Assembly: GCA_026709625.1 (NCBI GenBank)
Contig: JAPOSR010000068.1
Location: forward strand, 1 to 36,207
Reading direction: 5' to 3'
Length of the DNA stretch: 36,207 bases
DNA from: Chloroflexota bacterium
GTDB taxonomy: Bacteria; Chloroflexota; Anaerolineae; Aggregatilineales; Phototrophicaceae
The notes beneath the pieces are model-generated. The model did not search any database. It was given only the letters and a program-made list of their open reading frames with translations, and was not told the origin of the DNA. The position numbers and the translations under genes were made by a program. Positions 16,342 through 24,336 of the stretch are shown piece by piece. Every line of letters starts with the position of its first letter. The first letter of the stretch is position 1.

Positions 16342-17337
16342 ATGCCTATGGCAAGTCCATACAATATAGCAAGCGCGCGCGCGCAGCCCAACATAGCGAT
16401 TGTTAAATACTGGGGCAACCGCGACCATCGACTGCGGCTGCCAGCCAACAGTTCGCTCAGCATGAACCTGGCGGACCTGCACACCACAACCACTGTGCGC
16501 TGGTCGGCGGATTTGCTAGATGACAGGTTGACAATCAACGGCAAGTCCCCAACTGTGGCAGCGCTGCAGCGCGTGCAAACGCACTTGGACAGCCTGCGGC
16601 GGCGGCTGGGAACGAAGCGGCGAGCGCAGGTCGATTCGCGCAACAACTTCCCTATGGGCGCGGGCATCGCCTCGTCGGCATCGGCATTCGCGGCGCTGAC
16701 GATGGCGGCTGTGGCGGCGCTGCGCCAAGACATGTCGCAACGCGAGCTGACGACTCTGGCGCGGCTGGGTTCAGGTTCCGCCGCCCGTTCCATCCCCGGC
16801 GGCTTTGTCGAGTGGCGCGCTGCCGATTCGCACGAAGAATCATACGCTGAGACTATCGCGCCAGCCGATCATTGGCAGCTTGACGATGTCATCGCCATCG
16901 TCAGCGACCAGCACAAACGAGTCGGCTCGACGTCCGGGCATGCCAGCGCCAGCAGCAGCCTCTTCCAGCCAGCGCGCGTCGAGACCGCGATGCAGCGGCT
17001 GCGCGAAGCCAAACAAGCCATTGCCCAGCGCGACTTTGAGCGGCTGGCGCGAGTCGCAGAAGCCGACAGCAACTTGATGCACGCTGTCATGATGACCAGC
17101 TCGCCGCCACTTTTTTATTGGCAGCCGCTTACATTGGCGGTGATGGCAGCGGTGCGCAACTGGCGCGAAGCGGAAGGGCTGCGCGTCTGTTATACGCTGG
17201 ATGCCGGCCCCAATGTGCATTGCATCTGCGCGGCGGATGACGCTCTGGCGGTGGCGGCGCGGATGGCTGACTTGTCGCCAGAGATCGCCATACTGCGTTC
17301 GCCCGTCGGCGGCGGCGCAGTGGTTTTGCCAAACTAA
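16342..17337 (+). CDS. Phosphomevalonate or diphosphomevalonate decarboxylase (GHMP family)
   Basis: 331 residues with the decarboxylase layout: NIAIVKYWG near residue 17, LPANSSLSMNL (33-43), the GHMP loop around NFPMGAGIASSAS (102-114), SGSAARSIPGGFVEW (144-158) with R149, and LDAGPN with D287. The conserved Arg and Asp needed for ATP-dependent decarboxylation are present. Classical diphosphomevalonate decarboxylases read KYWGKRD where this protein has KYWGNRD (N26), and NFPT where it has NFPM. Together with the adjacent isopentenyl phosphate kinase this favours phosphomevalonate as substrate, giving isopentenyl phosphate. The substrate call is an inference; the decarboxylase family assignment is firm. 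It is divergent from the UbiA/mevalonate kinase operon. Confidence 0.88.
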   Translation: MPMASPYNIASARAQPNIAIVKYWGNRDHRLRLPANSSLSMNLADLHTTTTVRWSADLLDDRLTINGKSPTVAALQRVQTHLDSLRRRLGTKRRAQVDSRNNFPMGAGIASSASAFAALTMAAVAALRQDMSQRELTTLARLGSGSAARSIPGGFVEWRAADSHEESYAETIAPADHWQLDDVIAIVSDQHKRVGSTSGHASASSSLFQPARVETAMQRLREAKQAIAQRDFERLARVAEADSNLMHAVMMTSSPPLFYWQPLTLAVMAAVRNWREAEGLRVCYTLDAGPNVHCICAADDALAVAARMADLSPEIAILRSPVGGGAVVLPN

Positions 17338-17340
17338 CCC

Positions 17341-17370
17341 CCGCTCCAGAAGGAGAGAAGCGGAGTTTTT
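17341..17370 (+). terminator. Possible weak intrinsic terminator after the decarboxylase gene
   Basis: CCGCT (17341-17345) can pair with AGCGG (17359-17363), or CTCC with GGAG inside it, followed by AG and five T residues. It lies just after the decarboxylase stop. The rest of the space up to the upp ATG at 17542 shows only a G-rich run near 17399-17418 and the upp ribosome binding site. Confidence 0.35.
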
Positions 17371-17541
17371 CCAGCGCTTCCGCGACATGCAAACCTTGGG
17401 GTTTGGGGGGAGGGGGCAAAGCAACGCCTATCCAGCAGATTCGCCACTGCCCAAACAGTCGGCTGGCGACGGCGCTGTGCATCCGCGCAGTCTGCGGCTA
17501 GAATTGCACTGACAAAAGCCGCTGCCCCCAAGGAGGCTGGC

Positions 17542-18168
17542 ATGCCCGCCAACTTGCATATTTCGCCACATCCGCTGGTCAAGCACAAATTGACGCTTCT
17601 GCGCGATATTGCCACCGACCATCGCCTGTTCCGCGAGTTGGCGCGCGAACTGGCGTTGTTGCTGTGTTATGAAGCGACGGTTGATCTGGCGCTGCAGCCC
17701 AACGTGGTCAACACGCCCATGGGCCAGGCGAGCGGCTGGCATAGCAGCGAAGTCATCGGGCTGGTGCCAGTGCTGCGCGCGGGCTTGGGGCTGGTCGCAG
17801 GCATCCAAGAGCTGCTGCCGGCTGTGCAGGTGTGGCATATCGGGCTGTACCGCGACGAAGCGACCCTGCGCCCGGTCGAGTATTACAACAAGCTGCCCGA
17901 AGCGCCGACGGTGCAGGTCTGCCTGGTGCTCGATCCCATGCTGGCGACAGGCGGCTCGGCTATCGCGACTATCGACATCTTGAAGCGCTGGGGGGCGCCA
18001 CGCATCAAGTTCCTGGGCATCTTGGCTGCGCCCGAAGGCGTCGAAGCGCTCTCCAAAGCCCATCCCGATGTGCCCATGCATATCGCCGAGCTGGATGAGC
18101 GGCTGAACGATATTGGCTTTATCGTGCCTGGCTTGGGCGATGCCGGCGACCGCATGTTTGGCACATGA
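17542..18168 (+). CDS. upp: Uracil phosphoribosyltransferase
   Basis: 208 residues, the standard length. PRPP is bound by the loop L130[10 protein letters not shown] (130-140). The uracil site is in the C-terminal PGLGDAGDR (196-204), and VPVLRAGLG (75-83) is the conserved dimer/active-site segment. The enzyme salvages uracil to UMP. The ATG is preceded by a strong AAGGAGG about 7 bases upstream, which fixes the start. Its TGA overlaps the next gene's ATG (ATGA), so translation of the glycan transferase gene is probably coupled to it. Confidence 0.97.
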   Translation: MPANLHISPHPLVKHKLTLLRDIATDHRLFRELARELALLLCYEATVDLALQPNVVNTPMGQASGWHSSEVIGLVPVLRAGLGLVAGIQELLPAVQVWHIGLYRDEATLRPVEYYNKLPEAPTVQVCLVLDPMLATGGSAIATIDILKRWGAPRIKFLGILAAPEGVEALSKAHPDVPMHIAELDERLNDIGFIVPGLGDAGDRMFGT

Positions 18169-19232
18169 CCCGCGACGCGCTGGCTTTTGCCCTGGTCTTT
18201 AATGTGGCGCTGGCGTCGGCGCTGGCTTTGATTCCCCTGGCGCGCTTGCTCAGCTTTCGCTTCCGCATCATCTCGCTGCCGGGCGGGCGGCGTCAAGAAC
18301 CTGTCGCTATGCCCAAGTTGGGTGGCTTGGCGCTCTTCGCCGCTTTCATCATCGGCGTCCTCTTGGCGCAGCTGCTGCCTGTCGAACGCGGCGACCCCAA
18401 CGAGATCGTGCGCGTGACCGGCTTGCTGCTGGGCAGTTCGCTGATCGCCCTGTTTGGCGTGATTGATGACATCTGGACTATGAGCTGGCCGCAGAGCTTT
18501 CTGGCGCAGACCGCCACCGCCGCCATCGCCATTTTCTTTCAGATTTTCATCGAATTCTTCAACAATCCCTTGACCGGCGCGCAGACCGACCCGTGGCCGC
18601 CAGTCGTCACCGTCGCGTTGACCATGTTCTGGCTGGTCTTGATGATGAATACGGTCAACCTGCTGGATGGCTCGGATGGCTTGGCGGCTGGCGTCGCGGT
18701 GATCGCCAGCGCCATCTTGTTTCTAAACAGCGCTGCCCGCCAGGCGCCGCCGCAAACCAGCGTCTCGCTGCTGCCACTGGCTTTGTGCGGGGCATCGCTG
18801 GGCTTCTTGCTGCACAACTTCTATCCGGCGCGTGTCTACTTGGGTGGCAGCGCCTGGTTTCTGGGTTTTGCCTTGGGCGCGCTAAGCATCATTGGCGGCG
18901 CGAAAATGGCGACCATCCTGCTGGTGATGGGCTTGCCGTTGATGGATCTGGGCTGGCAGATGGTGAATCGCTTGGTTCACGGGCACAACCCTTTCCGGGG
19001 CGACCGCGGGCATCTGCACTTCCGCCTGCAAGATAGCGGCATGTTCACGCCCCGGCAGATCGCCTTGGGGTATTATGCCATCTGTGCCGTATTCGGCTTT
19101 CTTACGCTGGTTACATCCAGCCAGCTGTTCAAATTCATCGCTTTTGCCATCATGCTCGTCTGCATCGCCATTGGCTTTGTCATCGTGGGCCGCTTCTCGG
19201 TGCTGCGCGATGATTACGACTCATCGTCATAA
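18165..19232 (+). CDS. WecA/MraY-type polyprenyl-phosphate sugar-1-phosphate transferase, with a non-canonical active-site loop
   Basis: 355 residues, about ten or eleven membrane helices. Family motifs in order: [14 protein letters not shown] (41-54), D101-D102 in the GVIDD Mg2+ site, N162-T-V-N-L-L-D168-G-S-D171-G-L, LPLMD (D261), and the cytoplasmic H-rich loop [16 protein letters not shown] (272-287). These enzymes transfer a sugar-1-phosphate from a UDP-sugar to undecaprenyl phosphate, starting cell-surface glycan synthesis. The usual FMGDxGS loop is instead L226-G-G-S-A-W, so the expected Asp is absent. The sugar is unknown; GlcNAc is the commonest. It overlaps upp by 4 bases and the convergent membrane protein gene by 19. 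Confidence 0.88.
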   Translation: MTRDALAFALVFNVALASALALIPLARLLSFRFRIISLPGGRRQEPVAMPKLGGLALFAAFIIGVLLAQLLPVERGDPNEIVRVTGLLLGSSLIALFGVIDDIWTMSWPQSFLAQTATAAIAIFFQIFIEFFNNPLTGAQTDPWPPVVTVALTMFWLVLMMNTVNLLDGSDGLAAGVAVIASAILFLNSAARQAPPQTSVSLLPLALCGASLGFLLHNFYPARVYLGGSAWFLGFALGALSIIGGAKMATILLVMGLPLMDLGWQMVNRLVHGHNPFRGDRGHLHFRLQDSGMFTPRQIALGYYAICAVFGFLTLVTSSQLFKFIAFAIMLVCIAIGFVIVGRFSVLRDDYDSSS

Positions 19233-20509
19233 TAGCGGTCATCATCGGGATCGCTGTCAATATCGTCCAGCGGCTCATAGATGAGCTCATCGCTGTCTGG
19301 GGCTGGCTTTTGTGCGGGCGCCGGGCGGGGCGCTTTTTTCCGACTAGTCGGATTAACTGGCTTGCGCGGTGTTTCTGATGGCGCATCGCCACTGGAAAAG
19401 GGACGCGCGAATCCAGCGCCCTTGCTCGAGATGTCGTCCGTCTCGTCCCGCCAGGTTTCGTCGCCTAGCGGCGCGTCGCCAGGCGCGAAGGGCCGGTTGA
19501 AGGGCACAGCCTCGCTGGCGCGGATGGCATCAATCGTAGGTGGCTGCCGTGGCTGCTGTGGAGGCGGGGCTGGCGGCGCGGCGGTGGCGGGCTGCATGAC
19601 CACCTCGACGGCTCTGCGGCTGACCGGCTCTCTGCCCGGCGGGCCGGGTATGGGCAGGGGAAAATCATAGATGGTATGAAAAATCTTTGGCTTGGGGCGC
19701 GGCGGACTGGGCGCTGCGGCTCTGCGCTGCTCGGCGCGCCAGGCACGGGCTTCATCCCGCGACATAGCCACCATCTTGCCATCCACGAAGCTGGCGCTCT
19801 TGCCTGTCGACCACTCAATCAGCGCCTCGGCTGTGCCCAGCACCGCCACGACCAGCAAGTTGAAAGCTAGCACTTGCAGCAGCGTCACACCCAGATTCGC
19901 GAGCAGCGCCAAGCTGAATGCGCTGTCGAAAGCCCGCGCCAAGTAAGCCAGCAAGAGCAGCGCGACCGCCGCGACCGCTTTGTGCCGCCAGCTTGGCGCG
20001 AGAGGCAGCGCCGGCAGCATCGTGTTGGCGATGACAAAGGCCAGATAGAACCACAGCCAGAAGTCAGCCGTTCTCGCAACAGCTTGCAGCGCCCGCGCCA
20101 GCGCGTCAATGCCGCCGACATCCAGTGTCGCCAGCGCCGCCCACCAACGAAACACGCCTTCCGCGAGCAGCCACAGCGAGACGCTGCCAACAATCAATGG
20201 CGACAGCGATATGATGAATGTGCGAATGCGCCCGGCTTGTGGCGACAAGCGAATAAAATTCAGACGCAGCTCGCCGATTTCCTGAGCAGCCGGAAAACTG
20301 ATGGCGCGCTCTGCCCGCACGCGCAGCAGCCCGGCCAGCAGCCAAACGCATAATTCGTGCAGCGCGATGCCCGGCAGAAACAGGCAGTAATAGAAGATGG
20401 TTGTAAGCTGAAAATTGTTGGTCAGCAGCCAGCCGACTTTGAAGATATGCTGATGCAGCCACCGTTCGGCGCGCCAGAACGCGACAAACAGCAAAGCCAG
20501 CGCGACCAA
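19214..20509 (-). CDS. Membrane protein resembling a degenerate M50-type metalloprotease, with a long disordered tail
   Basis: 431 residues. Several hydrophobic helices cover about residues 1-230. P46-G-I-A-L-H51-E52-L-C-V resembles the zinc motif HExxH of M50-like membrane proteases, but the second His is Val55. The NTMLPALPL segment (162-170) resembles their distal motif but lacks the usual Asp. The last ~180 residues are Pro-, Ala- and charge-rich, contain two PFxxGDAP repeats and end in an Asp-rich stretch, so they are probably disordered and cytoplasmic. The start is a TTG with no clear ribosome binding site; the gene follows tpiA by 28 bases, so it belongs to the gap-pgk-tpiA operon. 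Function unknown, and protease activity is unlikely as read. Confidence 0.65.
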   Translation of the reverse strand: MVALALLFVAFWRAERWLHQHIFKVGWLLTNNFQLTTIFYYCLFLPGIALHELCVWLLAGLLRVRAERAISFPAAQEIGELRLNFIRLSPQAGRIRTFIISLSPLIVGSVSLWLLAEGVFRWWAALATLDVGGIDALARALQAVARTADFWLWFYLAFVIANTMLPALPLAPSWRHKAVAAVALLLLAYLARAFDSAFSLALLANLGVTLLQVLAFNLLVVAVLGTAEALIEWSTGKSASFVDGKMVAMSRDEARAWRAEQRRAAAPSPPRPKPKIFHTIYDFPLPIPGPPGREPVSRRAVEVVMQPATAAPPAPPPQQPRQPPTIDAIRASEAVPFNRPFAPGDAPLGDETWRDETDDISSKGAGFARPFSSGDAPSETPRKPVNPTSRKKAPRPAPAQKPAPDSDELIYEPLDDIDSDPDDDRYYDDES

Positions 20510-20537
20510 CTGCGCCAGAAAGTCAAGTTCGCGCAGC

Positions 20538-21311
20538 TCAAGACCCTTTCACGCGCGCGGCGATTTCGACCAATGCGGCGAAGTCATCGACATCCAGCGA
20601 AGCGCCGCCGACCAGCGCGCCATCGATATTTGGCTGCACCATAAACTCAGCCATGTTGCCCGGTTTGACGCTGCCGCCATATTGAATGCGCATGGCGTCG
20701 GCGACGCGGTCATTGTAGAGGTCGCGCACAGGCTCGCGCACAGCCGCGCCAATGATGCGGTCGGCTTGCTCGCCGGTGGCGCTCTTGCCGGTGCCGATCG
20801 CCCAAATCGGCTCGTAGGCGATGACCACGCGCGCCATATCCGCAGCCGCGATTCCATCCAGCGCCGCGCTCACTTGTCCGCGCACAAAGTCGACTGTTGC
20901 GCCGGCTTCGTTCTGGGCGAGGCTTTCGCCCACTGCGATGATCGGCTGCAGGCCCGCCGCCAGCGCAGCCTTGGCTTTGCGGTTGACGTTGGCGTCCGTC
21001 TCCGCCAGGTGCGCGCGCACTTCTGAATGCCCGAGGATGACGAATTGCGCCAACCCGCGCAGCATGCTCGCCGCTATTTGCCCGGTGAAGGCGCCACCGC
21101 CCGCCCAGTGGGCATTTTGCGCGGCGACCAGCAAGCTCGCGCCTTGCAAGGCAGCGGACACGCCGGACAAAGCCAGGCTGGTCGGCGCGACCGCTTTTTC
21201 GACCGAGGCGAATTCACAGACTCGCGCTTCGAGCTGTTTGACAAAGTCAATCGCTTCGCGCGGACTCTTGTGCATCTTCCAGTTGCCCACCACGATCGGC
21301 TGTCTGTGCAT
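20538..21311 (-). CDS. tpiA: Triosephosphate isomerase
   Basis: 257 residues from the ATG at 21311, chosen because GAGGG lies a few bases upstream and the family starts just before GNWKMH; an ATG 18 bases further upstream is less likely. Active-site elements: N and K of GNWKMH, the catalytic His in LGHSEVR (the usual GHSERR has Val here), the catalytic Glu in AYEPIWAIGTG, and the phosphate-binding QYGGSVKPGN. It interconverts dihydroxyacetone phosphate and glyceraldehyde-3-phosphate. It is the third gene of the glycolytic operon, 40 bases after pgk. Confidence 0.96.
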   Translation of the reverse strand: MHRQPIVVGNWKMHKSPREAIDFVKQLEARVCEFASVEKAVAPTSLALSGVSAALQGASLLVAAQNAHWAGGGAFTGQIAASMLRGLAQFVILGHSEVRAHLAETDANVNRKAKAALAAGLQPIIAVGESLAQNEAGATVDFVRGQVSAALDGIAAADMARVVIAYEPIWAIGTGKSATGEQADRIIGAAVREPVRDLYNDRVADAMRIQYGGSVKPGNMAEFMVQPNIDGALVGGASLDVDDFAALVEIAARVKGS

Positions 21312-21351
21312 GTTGCCCTCTTTCATCAAAGCCCCCTAGTTTTGCGCCTGC

Positions 21352-22539
21352 CTATCGGTCCGACAGCGCGGCGATGCCAGGCAAGGTCTTACCTTCGAGC
21401 AGCTCGAGGCTTGCGCCGCCGCCGGTGGAGATGTGCGACATGGCATCGCTCAAGCCAGCCAGCGCCACCGCCGCCGCCGAATCGCCACCGCCGATGATGC
21501 TGGTTGCGCCGGCCGCCGTCGCTGCTGCCAGCGCGCGCGCCACGCCTGTCGTGCCCAGCGCAAAAGACGGCATCTCAAACACGCCCATGGGCCCATTCCA
21601 TAGGACTGTGCCAGCCCCAGCCACTTCCGCGCCGAACGCGGCAACAGTCGCCGGCCCGATATCCATTGATTGCCAGCCGGCCGGCACATCTTCAGCCGCG
21701 CCCAGGACTCGCTGCATGGCGTCATTGGCAAAGTCAGATGCGATGCGCTGATCAATCGGCAGCATCAATTTGTCTGCGGCTTTCGCCAGCAAATCACGCG
21801 CCAGTTCCAGCGCATCGCGCTCGACCAGCGAATCGGCCATGTCGCGGCCCTGCGCCATGAAGAATGTATTTGCCATGCCGCCGCCCACCAGCAGCTTGTC
21901 CACTTTGCCCAGCAGCGCCTCGATGACGTCAATCTTGCCAGAGACCTTGGCGCCGCCGATGATCGCGACAAATGGACGCCGCGGCTTTTTCAGCGCAGTC
22001 GCCAGATAGTTGATTTCTTTCTCCAGCAGCAAACCCGCGGCCGCGCCAAGATGCTGCGCCACGCCGACATTCGAGGCATGCGCGCGATGGGCGGCGCCAA
22101 AGGCATCATTGATGAACACATCGCCCAGCTGCGCAAGTTCTGCCGCAAAGCGCGGGTCGTTGGCTGTCTCGCCAGGATAAAAGCGGGTGTTTTCTAGCAG
22201 CAGCACGCCAGCCACCGGCAGCGCCGCCACAGCCTGCCGCGCTGCGGGGCCAATGCAGTCGTCCACGAAAGCCACAGCGCAGCCCAGAGCCGCAGCCAGC
22301 GCCGGCGCAATCGGCGCAAGCGACATGTCCGCGCGGGGCTGGCCTTTGGGGCGGCCCAAGTGCGAAAGCAAAATGAGCGCGCGAGGCTCGGCGCTCAATA
22401 TTCGCTGCAACGTGGGGATTGCGGCGCGGATGCGCGTATCATCGGCGATGCGCGCGGCATCCAGCGGCACATTGAAATCGACGCGAACAAGAACGCGCTT
22501 CCCGGCCAGGTCCATATCTTTAATCGACAGCTTGTTCAT
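21352..22539 (-). CDS. pgk: Phosphoglycerate kinase
   Basis: 395 residues from the ATG at 22539, which gives the usual N-terminus ([14 protein letters not shown]) 16 bases after the gap stop; a longer reading would overlap gap. Recognisable segments are RVDFNVPLD and LSHLGRPKG (3-phosphoglycerate site), [19 protein letters not shown] (ADP site), GPMGVFE and GGGDSAAA. It makes ATP from 1,3-bisphosphoglycerate. Position between gap and tpiA is the standard bacterial operon order. No ribosome binding site is obvious, so it may depend on translation of gap. Confidence 0.97.
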   Translation of the reverse strand: MNKLSIKDMDLAGKRVLVRVDFNVPLDAARIADDTRIRAAIPTLQRILSAEPRALILLSHLGRPKGQPRADMSLAPIAPALAAALGCAVAFVDDCIGPAARQAVAALPVAGVLLLENTRFYPGETANDPRFAAELAQLGDVFINDAFGAAHRAHASNVGVAQHLGAAAGLLLEKEINYLATALKKPRRPFVAIIGGAKVSGKIDVIEALLGKVDKLLVGGGMANTFFMAQGRDMADSLVERDALELARDLLAKAADKLMLPIDQRIASDFANDAMQRVLGAAEDVPAGWQSMDIGPATVAAFGAEVAGAGTVLWNGPMGVFEMPSFALGTTGVARALAAATAAGATSIIGGGDSAAAVALAGLSDAMSHISTGGGASLELLEGKTLPGIAALSDR

Positions 22540-22555
22540 AGCCGCGTCTGGCGCA

Positions 22556-23563
22556 TTAGAGGCGGTCGCCAACGAACTTGGCCAGGTCCGCCGTGCGGCA
22601 CGAATAGCCCCATTCGTTGTCGTACCAAGTGATCACTTTGACCAGATTGCCGGCAACATCAGTCGCCAGCGCATCGATGACGCTGGAATGCGGATTGCCC
22701 ACATAATCGCTGCTGACCAGTGGCTCGCGCGAGACAGCCAGATAGCCATGCATAGCGCCGGCGGCAGCTTCGTCAAAAGCGGCGATCAATTCGTCTTTGC
22801 TGGGCGCTTTGTCCACAGTCGCCACGAAGTCCACCAGCGAGCCCGTTGGCGTGGGCACGCGCACAGCCATGCCATCAAATTTGCCTTTCAGTTCGGGCAC
22901 GACCAGCGCGACAGCCTGCGCAGCCCCCGTGCTGGTGGGTATCATGTTGACAGCGGCGGCGCGCGCGCGACGCAAATCTTTGTGCGGCAGGTCGAGGATT
23001 TGCTGGTCTGTGGTGTAGCTGTGGATGGTGGTCATAAAACCCTGCTGGATGCCAAAGGCGTCATTGACCACTTTGGCGGCTGGCGCCAGGCAGTTGGTCG
23101 TGCACGATGCGTTGGACACCACATGGTGCGCGGCTGGGTCATACCTGTCTTGGTTGACGCCCAGCACGATGGTGATGTCTTCGCCTTTGGCTGGCGCGGA
23201 TATAATGACCTTTTGCGCGCCAGCGCTGATGTGCTTGGAAGCGCTGGCTTTGTCGCGGAAGATGCCCGTGCTTTCGATGACGACATCCACATCCATGTCG
23301 CCCCAGGGCAGCTGAGCCGGGTCGCGCTGCGACAGGGCGGCCACGCTGTCGCCATCCACAACCAGCGCGCCATCCGCGACCTCGACCGAGCCGGGATATA
23401 CGCCATAGCTCGAATCATATCGAAACAGATGCGCCATGGTGTCGAGGTCGCCCAGGTCGTTGAAGGCCACAATGTCAATTTCATCCGCGTAACGTTCGCG
23501 CATCGCCTTCAGCACCTGCCGGCCAATGCGTCCGAATCCATTAATGCCTACGCGAATCGCCAT
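22556..23563 (-). CDS. gap: Glyceraldehyde-3-phosphate dehydrogenase
   Basis: 335 residues. The NAD-binding Rossmann start is INGFGRIGR (8-16). The catalytic Cys is in [12 protein letters not shown] near residue 153, with its His in the following region, and the C-terminal WYDNEWGYS is intact. It oxidises glyceraldehyde-3-phosphate to 1,3-bisphosphoglycerate. The ATG follows AAGGAG by about 9 bases. It is the first gene of the gap-pgk-tpiA operon; the 83-base upstream space contains a TACTAT -10-like sequence (minus strand, near 23620) without a convincing -35. Confidence 0.98.
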   Translation of the reverse strand: MAIRVGINGFGRIGRQVLKAMRERYADEIDIVAFNDLGDLDTMAHLFRYDSSYGVYPGSVEVADGALVVDGDSVAALSQRDPAQLPWGDMDVDVVIESTGIFRDKASASKHISAGAQKVIISAPAKGEDITIVLGVNQDRYDPAAHHVVSNASCTTNCLAPAAKVVNDAFGIQQGFMTTIHSYTTDQQILDLPHKDLRRARAAAVNMIPTSTGAAQAVALVVPELKGKFDGMAVRVPTPTGSLVDFVATVDKAPSKDELIAAFDEAAAGAMHGYLAVSREPLVSSDYVGNPHSSVIDALATDVAGNLVKVITWYDNEWGYSCRTADLAKFVGDRL

Positions 23564-23646
23564 TTTCTTCTTCTCCTTTTGCCGCTTGGCAGCATCCTGC
23601 TCGTTTGCTCGTCAAGCATAGTACAAAGCATCGGCAGTGAGTATGC

Positions 23647-24336
23647 TCAAATGCCGCCGCGAGTCGGCAGCGCCCAGCGGCACAGCGCCAGGACAAGGCA
23701 CGCGCCAACCGCGCAGAACGCCGCGATCAACAGCGCCGCATCAACAAAAATTTGCTCGGGAAACAAGCGGATTAAGGTGTCGGAATGTGGGAAGCGCCAA
23801 GTGCCCGCCGCGAAAAACACATCATGAAAGCGGTCAAAGGCGCTGTCCCATGCCGCCAGAGCCACTGTGCCCAGCCCGCCGACCACCAGCAAAGTCAGCC
23901 ATGCGCCGAGCTGCAGACCCGCCAACCCAGCCCGCCAGTCGAGCCACAGTCCGACAGCGATGGCCGCCGCGCAGACAGCCGCCAGCGCAAAAGCGAATTG
24001 CGCAACCTGTTTGACATCTTTCATGTGCCGCAGTTCGGCTTGGTTAAAGAGCGGGCAATCTTCCGCAGCGGCTGGGGGTAGGAAACACAGCGAAATCGGC
24101 AGACGCAGCTCGCCCAAAAAGGCAATCGGCTCGTCATTGAAGAGATAGTCGATCGCCTTGCGCCCGTACAGCAGGCGCGCATCGGCGTTGAATCCATAGC
24201 TGTCGGCTGGAAAGCCTGGTCGCCGGTATTCGATGCGCAGAAACTCGTGGCTCAGCAACAAGCGCGCCGCTGTCAACATCAGCAGGCAGGCCAGCGCCAG
24301 CGCCAGCAGCAGCTTCAGCGCGCGGGCTCTAATCAC
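23647..24336 (-). CDS. TIGR01906-type (DUF1461) integral membrane protein
   Basis: 229 residues from the GTG at 24336, which overlaps the upstream stop as GTGATTAG; AAGAG lies about 10 bases before it. A longer ATG reading would run far into the upstream gene and gives Arg/Trp/Ser-rich sequence with no family resemblance. There are four hydrophobic helices. The loop between the first two carries DEPIAFLGELRLP and FNQAELRHMKDVKQV, and before the last helix are FDRFHDVFFAAGTWRF and DTLIRLFPEQIF; these are characteristic of this family of unknown function. It is likely translated together with the membrane-fused methyltransferase-like gene. Confidence 0.85.
   Translation of the reverse strand: MIRARALKLLLALALACLLMLTAARLLLSHEFLRIEYRRPGFPADSYGFNADARLLYGRKAIDYLFNDEPIAFLGELRLPISLCFLPPAAAEDCPLFNQAELRHMKDVKQVAQFAFALAAVCAAAIAVGLWLDWRAGLAGLQLGAWLTLLVVGGLGTVALAAWDSAFDRFHDVFFAAGTWRFPHSDTLIRLFPEQIFVDAALLIAAFCAVGACLVLALCRWALPTRGGI

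Noticed and set aside
17390..17420. G-rich run in the space before upp as a quadruplex or regulatory element
   Set aside because: The sequence (ggggtttggggggaggggg) could form a quadruplex in principle, but it lies in a non-coding space and nothing ties it to a gene's control; too weak to list as a feature.
22187..23827. 546-codon plus-strand frame opposite gap and pgk
   Set aside because: It spans two unmistakable glycolytic genes and their junction; composition is that of an antisense frame in GC-rich DNA.
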